A stretch of DNA of 64,000 nt from Caldovatus sediminis. GTDB lineage: Bacteria; Pseudomonadota; Alphaproteobacteria; Acetobacterales; Acetobacteraceae. Below are positions 1-8,584 of this stretch, piece by piece. Position numbers and translations under genes: made by a program. Each line of letters starts with the position of its first letter. Positions within the stretch are counted from its first letter, which is position 1. Under the pieces are notes generated by a model. The model was not told the origin of the DNA. It searched no databases and saw only the letters and a list, made by a program, of their open reading frames with translations. Where the stretch lies: NCBI RefSeq assembly GCF_014644455.1, contig NZ_BMKS01000004.1, positions 248,001 through 312,000 on the forward strand. Reading direction: 5' to 3'.

Positions 1-2
1 GC

Positions 3-2453
3 GCGATCGGCGAGGCCGTGGACGCGGCGGCGATCCTCGCGATCGTCGCGCTCAACGCCGTGGTCGGTTTCGTCCAGGAGTACCGCGCCGAGCGGGCCCT
101 GCTGGCGCTGAGGTCCATGGCCGCGCCGCGCGCGACGGCGGTGCGCGACGGCCGCGTCGTCCCCTTGCCGGCGGCGGATCTGGTGCCGGGGGATGTGGTG
201 CTGCTCGAGGCCGGCGCCGTCGTGCCGGCCGACCTACGCCTGGTCGAGGCGGTGCGGCTCCACGTGCAGGAGGCGGCGCTCACGGGCGAATCCCAGGCGT
301 TGGAGAAGGGGACCGAAGCGCTGGCCACGCCCGGCCTGGCGCTCGGCGACCGCGTCAACATGGCCTATGGCGGCACGATGGTGACGCGAGGTCGCGGCCG
401 CGGCGTGGTCGTCGCCACCGGCATGGCGACCGAGTTCGGCCGCATCGCGGACCTCCTGTCCGCCACCGGGGACACGCGCACGCCGCTGCAGCGGCGGCTC
501 GCGCGGCTCGGCAGGCAGCTCGCCCTCGCCGCGATCGTTGCCTGCATGGTGGTGTTCGCGCTTGGCATGCTGCGCGGCGAGCCGCCGGCGCTGATGTTCC
601 TCACCGCGGTGAGCCTCGCCGTCGCCGCGGTGCCGGAGGCGCTGCCGGCGGTGGTCACGGTCGGGCTCGCGCTCGGCGCGCAGCGCATGGTCCGGCGCAA
701 CGCGCTGATCCGCCGCCTGCCGGCGGTGGAGACGCTGGGCTCGGTGACGGTCATCTGCTCCGACAAGACCGGCACGCTGACCCAGAACCGCATGCGCGCC
801 GAGGCCTTCGTGCTGGAGGAAAGCGGTGCGCGGCACGGCCCGGTCGTGCCGCCGGGGGCGGCGCAGCGGGAGCCGTGGCGGTCCCTGCTCCGGGCGATGG
901 CGCTCTGCAACGACGCGAGCGCGGAGGCGGACGGCCGCCTGGTCGGCGACCCGACCGAGGTCGCGCTCGCCGTGGCGGCGCGCGAGGCCGGATTCGGCCG
1001 GTCGGTCCTCGAGCGCGACGCGCCCCGCCTCGCCGAGCTGCCCTTCGACGCGGAGCGCAAGAGGATGACCACGCTGCACCGCGCGCCCGAGGGCGGGGGC
1101 CGGGTGGTCGCCTTCACCAAGGGTGCGCCGGAGTCGGTGATCGCGCTCTGCTCCGCCCGGCTGGCGGAGGCGGGCCCGGCGCCGCTCGACACGCCGCGCC
1201 TGCTCGCGCAGGCGGAGCGCATGGCCGCGGAGGGATTGCGCGTGCTCGCCTTCGCGCGGCGCGACTGGCCGGCGCCGCCGGAGCCCCTCGCGCCCGAGAC
1301 GGCGGAGCGGGATCTCGTCCTGCTCGGCCTGGTCGGACTGATGGATCCGCCGCGGCCGGAGGCGGCGCAGGCGGTCGCCGAGTGCCGCGCGGCGGGGATC
1401 ACGCCGGTGATGGTGACGGGCGACCATCCGCTGACGGCGCTCGCCATCGCCGGGCGCCTCGGGATCCTCGACGCGCCGGCGGACGGCGAGCGGCGGCACC
1501 GCGTGCTCACCGGGCAGGAACTGGCCGCCATCGGGCCGGAGGCGCTGGCCGAGCGGGCGGCGCATCTACGCGTCTATGCCCGTGTGGACCCGGCGCAGAA
1601 GATCGCCATCGTCGAGGCGCTGCAGCGCCGCGGCGAGGTGGTGGCGATGACCGGCGACGGGGTGAACGACGCCCCGGCGCTGAAGCGCGCCGACATCGGC
1701 GTGGCGATGGGGCGGATCGGCACCGATGTCGCGCGCGAGGCGGCCGACATGGTGCTGCTCGACGACAACTTCGCCTCGATCGTCGCGGCGGTGCGGGAGG
1801 GGCGGCGGATCTTCGACAACATCCGCAAGTTCGTGCAGTTCGTGCTGGCCGGGAACCTCGGCGAGTTCCTGGTGCTGCTCGTCGCGCCCTTCCTCGGCCT
1901 GCCGATCCCGCTGCTGCCGGTCCACATCCTCTGGGTGAACCTCGTCACCGACGGCCTGCCGGGCCTCGCGCTCGCCGCCGAGCCGGAGGAGCGGGACGTG
2001 ATGCGCCGTCCGCCGCGCCCGCCGGCCGAGAGCGTCTTCGCCCGCGGGCTGGCGGCGCGGATCGTCTGGATCGGCCTGCTGATCGGCGCCCTGTCGCTCG
2101 CCGTCCAGGCCTGCGGGCTGGCGAGCGACTCGCCGCGCTGGCAGACGATGGTGTTCACCGCCCTGGTGTTCTGCCAGCTGTTCCAGGCGATGGCGATCCG
2201 CACCGAGCGGGAGTCGCTGTTCCGGGCGGGACCGGGCTCCAACCGGGCGATGCTGGGCGCGGTGCTGGGCGGGGCGGCGCTGCAGCTCGCCGTGATCTAC
2301 GTGCCGTGGCTGAACGAGGCGATGCGGACGCAGCCGCTGACGGCCGGCGAGCTGGCGTTCTGCGTGGCGGTGTCCGCCCTCGTGTTGGTCGCGATCGAGG
2401 CGGAGAAGTGGCTGATGCGGCGCGGCGCGCTGCGCCACGGCGCGGCGCGGTGA
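3..2453 (+). CDS. Cation-transporting P-type ATPase, P2A (calcium-type), 5' end outside the window
   Basis: Inner-membrane ATP-driven cation pump. The frame is open to the left edge (AIGEAV precedes the first GTG at 18), so the true start and the first membrane helices lie outside the window. Visible in order: the actuator loop with LTGES (about 279-293), the M4 segment [10 protein letters not shown], the phosphorylation site DKTGT (762-776), the nucleotide-binding domain with FTKGAPE, the hinge TGDGVND (1650-1670), and a C-terminal membrane domain with [12 protein letters not shown] in M6. The M4 proline-glutamate pair and the NxxTD of M6 are typical of Ca2+-transporting P2A pumps. PEALP replaces the more usual PEGLP. 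Mn2+ transport or a mixed specificity remains possible. The next 298 bp (2454-2751) hold no gene I can support. Confidence 0.93.
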   Translation, partial: AIGEAVDAAAILAIVALNAVVGFVQEYRAERALLALRSMAAPRATAVRDGRVVPLPAADLVPGDVVLLEAGAVVPADLRLVEAVRLHVQEAALTGESQALEKGTEALATPGLALGDRVNMAYGGTMVTRGRGRGVVVATGMATEFGRIADLLSATGDTRTPLQRRLARLGRQLALAAIVACMVVFALGMLRGEPPALMFLTAVSLAVAAVPEALPAVVTVGLALGAQRMVRRNALIRRLPAVETLGSVTVICSDKTGTLTQNRMRAEAFVLEESGARHGPVVPPGAAQREPWRSLLRAMALCNDASAEADGRLVGDPTEVALAVAAREAGFGRSVLERDAPRLAELPFDAERKRMTTLHRAPEGGGRVVAFTKGAPESVIALCSARLAEAGPAPLDTPRLLAQAERMAAEGLRVLAFARRDWPAPPEPLAPETAERDLVLLGLVGLMDPPRPEAAQAVAECRAAGITPVMVTGDHPLTALAIAGRLGILDAPADGERRHRVLTGQELAAIGPEALAERAAHLRVYARVDPAQKIAIVEALQRRGEVVAMTGDGVNDAPALKRADIGVAMGRIGTDVAREAADMVLLDDNFASIVAAVREGRRIFDNIRKFVQFVLAGNLGEFLVLLVAPFLGLPIPLLPVHILWVNLVTDGLPGLALAAEPEERDVMRRPPRPPAESVFARGLAARIVWIGLLIGALSLAVQACGLASDSPRWQTMVFTALVFCQLFQAMAIRTERESLFRAGPGSNRAMLGAVLGGAALQLAVIYVPWLNEAMRTQPLTAGELAFCVAVSALVLVAIEAEKWLMRRGALRHGAAR

Positions 2454-2751
2454 CGCGCCGGCCGCCGTGGCGCCCGTGGCGCGTCCCGCGGCTCAGCGCT
2501 CGCGCGAGACGGCTGCGGTCGAGCATGGCCCGCACCGCGCCGATCCCGGGCAGGAGCCGGGGCGCATCGAGCCGCCGAGCGCGTGCGCAAGCCGGCCGCT
2601 GCCGCGGCCGGGGCCCGCCAGCGCCACGCCGCCGGCAAGGCCGGGGTGACGCGGCGGCTCGCGCTCGACGGCGCGGGACCGCTCGCGGCCGCCGCGCTCG
2701 GGCCTGCCCGGGGCTTGCGCGGACTCGGCCCGCCGGTCCACCGATTCGGCC

Positions 2752-3186
2752 GTGCTGCACCTCATCAAGCTCTCGGTCGGGCCGCGCGACGTGGCCGAAC
2801 TGCGCGCCCTCCAGGCGGAGCGGCGGCGCGCCGACCCGCCGCTGCGCCACCGGACCCGCATGTTCCCGCGCCGGGCGGCGGAGATCGTCGGCGGCGGCTC
2901 GATCTACTGGGTGGTGGCCGGCTTCGTCCGCGTGCGCCAGCGCGTCATCGACATCCGGGAGGACCGGATGAAGGACGGCAGCGCCTGCGCGGCGATCGTG
3001 CTCGATCCGGCGCTGGTGCCGGTGGAGGCGCGGCCGGTGAAGGCCTTCCAGGGCTGGCGCTACCTCGCGCCGGAGGATGCGCCGCCGGACGTCGCGGCGC
3101 GGCGCGCGGAAGCGCCGCCCGCGCGCGGCCTGGAACGCCTGCCGCCGCGGCTGCGGCGCGAGCTGGCGGAGCTCTGCCTGATCTGA
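2752..3186 (+). CDS. DUF1489 family protein
   Basis: Small soluble protein of 144 residues with a GTG start. The opening HLIKLSVGPRDVAELRALQ and the block YWVVAGFVRVRQRVIDI followed by VLDP match the DUF1489 (COG5458) family, which is conserved in alphaproteobacteria and has no established function. No signal peptide or membrane segment is visible. The family's usual length is about 140 residues, so the gene looks complete. The C-terminal segment is rich in A, P and R and ends LRRELAELCLI. Its stop lies 33 bp from the 3' end of the convergent caspase-like gene. Family assignment comes from recalled motif similarity. Confidence 0.8.
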   Translation: MLHLIKLSVGPRDVAELRALQAERRRADPPLRHRTRMFPRRAAEIVGGGSIYWVVAGFVRVRQRVIDIREDRMKDGSACAAIVLDPALVPVEARPVKAFQGWRYLAPEDAPPDVAARRAEAPPARGLERLPPRLRRELAELCLI

Positions 3187-3218
3187 GGCGGTGCCGGAAC
3201 GGAACCGGCGCGCGCCCG

Positions 3219-4625
3219 CTACTCGATCCGCGGGAGGTGGGTTCGCGCCTGGGCGCCGCTCTGCCGGGGGCTGGCGAGGGACCGCGTCTGCACCAGTTCC
3301 AGCCCGTCCCCGGCGAGCAGGGGTGAGACCTCGTAGCGCTCGCCGGCGCTGTCGGTCCAGACGAGCTTGCCGAACTGGTAGCGCGCCCTGGCGCGCTCGA
3401 AGCCCGGGCTCAGCCCGTCGCTGAAGGTGCCCGGATTGCCGAGGTTGCCGGCGAGCAGGACCTCCGCGGTGCCCGCGTTCTCGTCCACGGCGAGCACGAT
3501 CAGCAGCACCTCGCGGCCGAGCTGGTTCCACATCGTCCGGCCACCCCAGGCGCCGAGGAACCGGCCGAGGCCGGAGGTCGAGCGCGGCTGGGTCGGCGCG
3601 GGCAGCGCGGCAGGCAGCGGGATCTGCCGTTCCGCCGCGACGGCGCGGGCGCCGGCGAAGCCCGCGGCGGCGGAGGGCAGGGCGGCGGGCGCCGCCGGCG
3701 TGGCGGCCGGCGGCGGGGCCGGCTGGCCGCCCGGCGCGGCCAGGCGCTGGGGCTGGGCGGGTTCCGGCGCGGGTCGGGGCGCGGGCGGCGGTGCGGCGGC
3801 GACCGCCCCGCCGGCGCCCGGGCGCAGCACGACCTCCGTGATCAGCGAGGAATTGTCCCACGGGATCTGCTGGCCGCCGGTCTCCTGCACCACGCTCGCC
3901 CGCACCCGGGTCATCACCTGCCGGATCTCGAGCCCCGGCGTCGGCAGGTGCTGCAGCAGGGCGGCGGTGAAGGGGCTGTTGCGCCCGGCGCCGTCGAGAG
4001 CGACGGCGCCCGGGCTGGTCGCGAAGGCGACCAGGGTGCCAAGGTCCACCTGCTCGATCCGGGCCAGCCCGCGCCCGACCGAGCGCGTGCCCGAGAGCCC
4101 TCGGATCTGCGCCGCCAGGGGATTGTCGCGGCAGGCGTCGAGGATGAGGATGCGCACCCGCGCGCGCTCCATCGCCCGCGTGACGAGGGGCAGCGCGATC
4201 AGCTCGTAGTCGATGTCGCGCGCGTCGGCGACGCGGGCGTCCACCGGCATCAGGTAGTTCTCGCCACCGACCTGCATGCCGTGGCCGGCGTAGAAGAACA
4301 GGGCGATCTCGGCGCCGTCCGCGGCGCGGCCGAAGCGGCGCAGCGCCTCCTCGATCTGCGCGCGCGTGGCGTCGCGGACCAGCTCCACCTGGAAGCCGAT
4401 GCCGCGCAGCGTCTGCGCCATGCCCTGCGCGTCCTGGCCGGGATTGGCGAGGCGCGGCACGCTGCGGTAGGCGCCGTTGCCGAGGACGAGCGCGACCCGC
4501 CCCTGCTGGGCCCAGGCCACGGCCGCGGGAACGGACAGGACCAGCGCGGCAAGGACGAGGGCAAACGCGCGCGCCAGGCGATTGCGCCGGCGGCCAGCCG
4601 GGCCGTGCGTGGCTGCTGCGGGCAT
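3219..4625 (-). CDS. Secreted caspase-family (C14) peptidase
   Basis: Caspase/metacaspase-type cysteine protease domain carried by an exported protein. The ATG at 4625 is preferred over an in-frame GTG at 4655 because an AGGGGAGG ribosome-binding site lies just ahead of it. Residues 1-40 form a signal peptide (arginine-rich n-region, alanine/leucine core, then AWAQ). The C14 fold follows: VALVLGN, FYAGHG with the catalytic His (about residue 115) and LDACRDNP with the catalytic Cys (about 165). A proline/alanine-rich linker (about 275-350) leads to a C-terminal domain of about 110 residues beginning near FLGAWGGRTMW, probably beta-rich. Targets are unknown. Bacterial proteins of this architecture are often linked to stress or cell-death roles, but nothing here shows that. 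Confidence 0.88.
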   Translation of the reverse strand: MPAAATHGPAGRRRNRLARAFALVLAALVLSVPAAVAWAQQGRVALVLGNGAYRSVPRLANPGQDAQGMAQTLRGIGFQVELVRDATRAQIEEALRRFGRAADGAEIALFFYAGHGMQVGGENYLMPVDARVADARDIDYELIALPLVTRAMERARVRILILDACRDNPLAAQIRGLSGTRSVGRGLARIEQVDLGTLVAFATSPGAVALDGAGRNSPFTAALLQHLPTPGLEIRQVMTRVRASVVQETGGQQIPWDNSSLITEVVLRPGAGGAVAAAPPPAPRPAPEPAQPQRLAAPGGQPAPPPAATPAAPAALPSAAAGFAGARAVAAERQIPLPAALPAPTQPRSTSGLGRFLGAWGGRTMWNQLGREVLLIVLAVDENAGTAEVLLAGNLGNPGTFSDGLSPGFERARARYQFGKLVWTDSAGERYEVSPLLAGDGLELVQTRSLASPRQSGAQARTHLPRIE

Positions 4626-4966
4626 CCCGATCGTCCTCCCCTCGCCTCGCTCCACATGGATTGCACAGAGTTAAGCCCGGCACCACGCCGCGGTCAGCCG
4701 GTTTTGCGCACTCTTCGCCGTGCCGTGCCCCGGACGTCCGGGGGCGGCGGAGTTCGGCGGCGGCTCTTTTCCCGGCAGGCCGCCGCACGACTGGCGGCCC
4801 CTTGGGCACGCCGCTGGGCCGGCCGGATCGCTCCGGCCGGCCCTTTTCTTTGCCTCGGATGCGCCCCATCGCCGCCGCGCGTGCCGTCGGCCCCGGTCGC
4901 GGCCCCGACGGGTGATCCGGCGGGGCTTTCGCCCTACGCTTCGCCCGGTCGGCGAGGAGCGGGGCG
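4626..4966. other. Gene-free interval with palindrome and orphan terminator
   Basis: 341 bp between two divergent genes. It holds a 16-bp perfect palindrome (CCCCGGACGTCCGGGG, 4728-4743) and an intrinsic terminator reading rightwards at 4816-4850. No convincing protein-coding frame is visible. Because no rightward gene ends nearby, the stretch could contain a small RNA or the leader of the enolase-superfamily gene. Confidence 0.5.
4816..4850 (+). terminator. Intrinsic terminator without an obvious upstream gene
   Basis: Perfect 12-bp stem (GGGCCGGCCGGA, loop TCGC, TCCGGCCGGCCC) followed directly by TTTTCTT. T-runs are rare in this sequence, so the call is strong. The T-run fixes the direction as rightward. 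The nearest rightward gene upstream ends at 3186, so the terminated transcript must start inside or antisense to the caspase-like gene, or within 4626-4815. Confidence 0.85.
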
Positions 4967-6058
4967 ATGGCACGGATCGAACGGGTGGAGGCAGGGTATT
5001 ACCGCATTCCCCTGCCGGAGGCGCTGTCGGATTCTACCCACGGCACGATCGCGGCCTTCGAGCTGGTGACGCTGCGCGTGCGCGACGCCGACGGCGCGGA
5101 GGGCCTGGGCTACACCTACACCACGGGCCGCAACGGCGCCGCGATCCACGCCGTCGCCGCACGCGAGATCGCCGAGCTCGCAACGGGCGCGGAGGCGGAG
5201 CGCATCGAGGCGCTGTGGCAGCGCCTGTGGTGGGCGCTGCACTACGGCGGGCGCGGCGGGCCGAGCGTGCTCGCGCTCTCGGCCTTCGACATCGCGCTGT
5301 GGGACCTGAAGGCGAAGCGGGCCGGGCTGCCGCTCTGGCTGCTGCTCGGCGGGCACGAGCCGCGCGTCGCCTGCTACGCGGGCGGGATAGACCTGCACCT
5401 CTCCGCGGCGGAGCTGGTCGCGCAGGCCGGGCGCACCCTCGCGCGCGGCTTCCGCGCCATCAAGATGAAGGTCGGGCGTGCCCGGCTCGGCGAGGACGTC
5501 GAGAGGCTCGCCGCCATGCGCGCGCATCTCGGCGCGGACTTCCCGCTGATGGTGGACGCCAACATGGCCTGGACGGCGGATGTGGCGATCCGCGCGGCGC
5601 GCGCCTTCGCGCCCTACGCCCCGCTCTGGCTGGAGGAGCCGGTGGCGCCGGAGGACGTCGCCGGCCATGCGCGCGTGGTCCGCGAGGGCGGGCTGCCGGT
5701 CGCGGCGGGGGAGAACCTGCGCTCGCTCTGGGAATTCCAGGCGCTGATCGCGGCGGGGGGCGTCAGCTATCCGGAGCCGGACGCGACCAATTGCGGCGGC
5801 GTCACCGCCTTCATGAAGATCGCGCGGCTCGCCGAGGCGCACCACCTGCCCGTCACCTCGCACGGCGCGCACGACGTGACGGTGCACCTGCTCGCCGCCT
5901 GCCCGAACGCCTCCTACCTGGAGGTGCACGGCTTCGGGCTGGACCGCTTCCTGGAGCACCCGCTCCGGCTCGAGGAAGGCCGCGCGGTGGCGCCGGAGCG
6001 ACCCGGCCACGGGGTGGCACTCGACTGGGCCGGTCTGGCGCCGCTCGCGGCGGCCTGA
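4967..6058 (+). CDS. Mandelate racemase/muconate-lactonizing (enolase superfamily) enzyme
   Basis: Soluble 363-residue enzyme of the enolase superfamily, which abstracts the alpha proton of a carboxylate with Mg2+ bound. The catalytic set is complete and almost in register with mandelate racemase: K166/K168 (IKMKVG), metal ligands D197 (MVDANM), E223 (WLEEP) and E249 (AAGEN), D272 and H299 (SHGAHD). The KxK plus His-Asp arrangement places it in the mandelate-racemase subgroup. The substrate (mandelate-like, sugar acid or other) cannot be read from sequence. Start: ATG after GGCGAGGAG. It stands alone, with a terminator-containing leader upstream and a 264-bp gap downstream. Confidence 0.9.
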   Translation: MARIERVEAGYYRIPLPEALSDSTHGTIAAFELVTLRVRDADGAEGLGYTYTTGRNGAAIHAVAAREIAELATGAEAERIEALWQRLWWALHYGGRGGPSVLALSAFDIALWDLKAKRAGLPLWLLLGGHEPRVACYAGGIDLHLSAAELVAQAGRTLARGFRAIKMKVGRARLGEDVERLAAMRAHLGADFPLMVDANMAWTADVAIRAARAFAPYAPLWLEEPVAPEDVAGHARVVREGGLPVAAGENLRSLWEFQALIAAGGVSYPEPDATNCGGVTAFMKIARLAEAHHLPVTSHGAHDVTVHLLAACPNASYLEVHGFGLDRFLEHPLRLEEGRAVAPERPGHGVALDWAGLAPLAAA

Positions 6059-6322
6059 CGGGGCGGGCCGGGGGTGTGCTGCACCGCACGTCCGCCGGCC
6101 GACTCGGCATCGCGGACTTGAACCGGGCCCCCGGCGCGCCCAAGGTCCACGCATGGGCTCGGATGTTCCCGAGGACGGAGCCTGCGTCCCGACGGACCTC
6201 CTCCGGCGCCGCCCTGCCCCGGGCGGCGCCGGGGCAGTCACCGGCCCTGCCTTCCCATCCTTCGACGACCAGCACGGCGACGCGGCGCCCCCGTGGGCCC
6301 CGCGCATGATGGAGGACTGCGC

Positions 6323-6580
6323 ATGAGCCTGGATTCTCCGGCCCGTTCCTGGCTGCTGGATCGCCTCACCGAGCGCCACGCCGAACTCGAGCGCGCGCTC
6401 GCGGAGGAGATGGAACGTCCTCGGCCGGATGAGGCGACGGTCAGGCGAATCAAGCGCGAGAAGCTCGCGGTGCGCGACCGCATCGCCGCGATCGAGCGGG
6501 GGGCGGTGCCGCCGGCCTGGATGATGGACGCCGGGGCGCCCAGGTCCGGGCAGGCGACGGCGCACGGCCAGTCGGCGTAG
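6323..6580 (+). CDS. DUF465 (YdcH-like) small coiled-coil protein
   Basis: 85-residue basic/acidic protein. The start at 6323 is fixed by GGAGG seven bases upstream. An in-frame upstream codon at 6293 has no such signal. The body is one long alpha-helical hairpin (WLLDRLTERHAELERALAEEM, then VRRIKREKLAVRDRIAAIE), the signature of DUF465/YdcH proteins, which are common in proteobacteria and of unknown function. The C-terminal 20 residues look disordered. It lies 264 bp after the enolase-superfamily gene and 98 bp before the convergent Bug receptor gene, so it is probably transcribed alone. Confidence 0.75.
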   Translation: MSLDSPARSWLLDRLTERHAELERALAEEMERPRPDEATVRRIKREKLAVRDRIAAIERGAVPPAWMMDAGAPRSGQATAHGQSA

Positions 6581-6678
6581 GTCGGCCGGCGCCCGGGCCG
6601 ACCCGGCCCTGGCTCCGGACCGTGGCGCCGCCGGATCGGTCGGGCGGCCGCTGCCGCCGCGTGCGCGCCGTTCCGGCG

Positions 6679-7689
6679 CTAGTCCAGCGTCGCGCCGGAG
6701 CGGCGGACCACCTCGCGCCACCGCGCGATGTCGCGCTCGTGGACGGCGCGGAAATGCTCCGGCGTGTTCTCGGTGGGCGGGGTGATGCCCTGCTCCTCGA
6801 TCAGCCAGCGCTGGAATTCCGGCGCGTTGATGATGCCCACGACCTCGGCGTTCATCCGCCGCTGGATCGGCTCCGGCAGGCCCGGCGGGGCGAACAGGCC
6901 GTACCAGGTGGTGCTCTCGAAGCCCCTCAGGCCGCAGGCCTCCTCGACGGTCGGGATGTCGGGCAGCGCGGCGACGCGGGTCCGCGTCGTCACCGCCAGG
7001 CCGCGGAGCTGGCCCTGGCGGATCGGCCCGATCGAGGGTCCGGTCTGGTTGAAGAACAAGTCCGCGTCGCCGCGCAGCAGCGCCTGCATCGCTCCCGGCT
7101 GGCCGCGATAGGGCACGTGCGTGAGCTCGACCCCGGCGGCGGTGGAGAATTGCGCCCCCGCCAGGTGCGTCGAGGCGCCGTTGCCGGTGGAGGAGTAGTT
7201 CAGCGCCCCCGGCTGCGCCCTCGCCGCCGCGATCACGTCCTGGCAGGTGCGGAACTGGGGCCGCTTCTCCGGATTGACCAGCAGCACGTTCGGCACGTCG
7301 CCGAGCAGCGCGATGTGGGTGACGTCGCGCAGCGGGTCGAAGGGCAGGGAGCGGTAGAGCGAGGCGTTGATCGCATGGGTGCCGGCGGTGCCGAGCAGGA
7401 ACAGGTAGCCGTCGGGCCGCGCCTTCGCGACCAGGTCGGAGGCGATGTTGCCGCCGGCGCCGGAGCGGTTGTCCACCACGACCGGCGCGCCGAGCGTGCG
7501 GGAGAGGCGGTCGGCCAGGCGGCGGGCGTAGATGTCCACGCCCGAGCCGTTCGGGAACCCGCCCATGATGACGATCGGGCGGCTGGGCCAGGACTCGTTG
7601 CCCCCCTGGGCGCGTGCGACGGCGGGCAGCAGGGGCAAGGCCGCGAGGGCCCCGGCCAAGGCGCGGCGGCGGAGGCGAGCGTGGCGCAT
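6679..7689 (-). CDS. Tripartite tricarboxylate transporter substrate-binding protein (Bug/TctC family)
   Basis: Periplasmic solute receptor of 336 residues. A signal peptide ends at AVARAQ (about residue 28). Family motifs follow: WPSRPIVIMGGFPNGSGVD, the VVVDNRSGAGGNIASD block, ARPDGYLFLLGTAG, the long STGNGASTHLAGAQF region and LPDIPTVEEAC. Bug receptors bind small carboxylates or amides and usually work with TctAB membrane subunits, none of which is in this window. Orphan receptors of this type are numerous in Acetobacteraceae and Burkholderiales. ATG start with GGAGAG upstream. It diverges from the racemase-like gene across 53 bp, so the two may share a promoter region and perhaps a substrate. 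Confidence 0.92.
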   Translation of the reverse strand: MRHARLRRRALAGALAALPLLPAVARAQGGNESWPSRPIVIMGGFPNGSGVDIYARRLADRLSRTLGAPVVVDNRSGAGGNIASDLVAKARPDGYLFLLGTAGTHAINASLYRSLPFDPLRDVTHIALLGDVPNVLLVNPEKRPQFRTCQDVIAAARAQPGALNYSSTGNGASTHLAGAQFSTAAGVELTHVPYRGQPGAMQALLRGDADLFFNQTGPSIGPIRQGQLRGLAVTTRTRVAALPDIPTVEEACGLRGFESTTWYGLFAPPGLPEPIQRRMNAEVVGIINAPEFQRWLIEEQGITPPTENTPEHFRAVHERDIARWREVVRRSGATLD

Positions 7690-7742
7690 CGGGTCTCTCC
7701 TTCGGCGTTCGGGGCGACAGTGTAGTGCGCTAGGCTTGTCGC

Positions 7743-8504
7743 ATGAACACGGCCCCTTCGCCGCCTGCCCCCCTGGTCCGGCCCGGCATCGCCCGCGGCG
7801 GCAAGGCGATCTACGGCGCGCCGCTCGGCATCCTGATGCTGGAGGCGCGCTTCCCGCGCATCCCGGGCGACATGGGCAATGCGGAGACCTGGCCCTTTCC
7901 GGTGCTCTACCGCGTGGTCCGGGGCGCGACGCCGGAGCGCGTGGTGCTGGGGGGCGCGAACGGCCTGCTGCCGGATTTCCTGGAGGCGGCGGAGGAGCTG
8001 GTCGCGCTCGGCGCCGAGGCTATCACCACCAACTGCGGCTTCCTGTCGCTGTTCCAGCGCGAGCTGGCGGAGCGCGCGAAGGTGCCGGTCGCGACCTCCG
8101 CGCTGATGCAGGTACCCTGGGTGCAGGCGACGCTGCCGCCGGGCCGGCGCGTCGGCGTCCTCACGGTCTGCGCGGCGACGCTGACGCCGGCCCACCTCGC
8201 CGCGGCCGGCGCGCCGCCGGACACGCCGGTCGCGGGCACCGAGGACGGGCGCGAATTCTTCCGCGTGCTGATCAAGGCCGAGAAGGAGGATCTGGACGTC
8301 GCCGCGGCCGAGCAGGACATCCTCGACGCGGCGCGGACGCTGCTCGCGCGGCATCCGGAGGTCGGCGCGCTGGTGCTGGAGTGCACCAACATGCCGCCCT
8401 ACGCCGCGGTCCTGCGCGAGGCGCTGGGCCTGCCGGTGTACGACATCCACTCGATGATCCGCTGGTTCCACATCGGACTGCGGCCGCGGCGCTTCCCGCG
8501 CTGA
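7743..8504 (+). CDS. Aspartate/glutamate racemase superfamily protein
   Basis: 253-residue cytoplasmic enzyme. Two cysteines in the expected contexts, C98 (TTNCGF) and C214 (LECTNMPPY), fit the two-base cofactor-independent racemase/decarboxylase mechanism of the Asp/Glu/hydantoin racemase superfamily. The sequence resembles the less-studied subgroup often found beside Bug receptors. Whether it acts on an amino acid, a hydantoin or a malonate is unknown. ATG at 7743, very close to the divergent Bug gene. Its stop is 80 bp from the 3' end of the convergent cold-shock gene. Divergent pairing with a solute receptor suggests uptake and conversion of one compound. Confidence 0.78.
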   Translation: MNTAPSPPAPLVRPGIARGGKAIYGAPLGILMLEARFPRIPGDMGNAETWPFPVLYRVVRGATPERVVLGGANGLLPDFLEAAEELVALGAEAITTNCGFLSLFQRELAERAKVPVATSALMQVPWVQATLPPGRRVGVLTVCAATLTPAHLAAAGAPPDTPVAGTEDGREFFRVLIKAEKEDLDVAAAEQDILDAARTLLARHPEVGALVLECTNMPPYAAVLREALGLPVYDIHSMIRWFHIGLRPRRFPR

Positions 8505-8584
8505 GGCGCCTCGGCCAGGGCGCCGACGGGGGAGGGACGGGCGAGCGCCGCCTCCCCCGCGCGCCGGGCGGCGTCGCGCCCCGC

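Noticed and set aside
875-2971. Long plus-strand open frame (698 residues) across the ATPase gene
   Set aside because: Arg/Gly/Ala-rich translation with no motifs; it is an out-of-frame reading of the ATPase, as expected in GC-rich DNA.
4626-4655. GTG start at 4655 for the caspase-like gene
   Set aside because: The segment it adds contains the AGGGGAGG ribosome-binding site of the ATG at 4625.
4728-4843. tRNA, SRP RNA or RNase P RNA in the gap before the enolase-superfamily gene
   Set aside because: None of the conserved sequence blocks of these RNAs is present; only an unassigned transcript end is supported.
2155-4869. Minus-strand open frame of 904 residues
   Set aside because: Out-of-frame reading across the caspase-like gene and neighbours; no recognisable domain.
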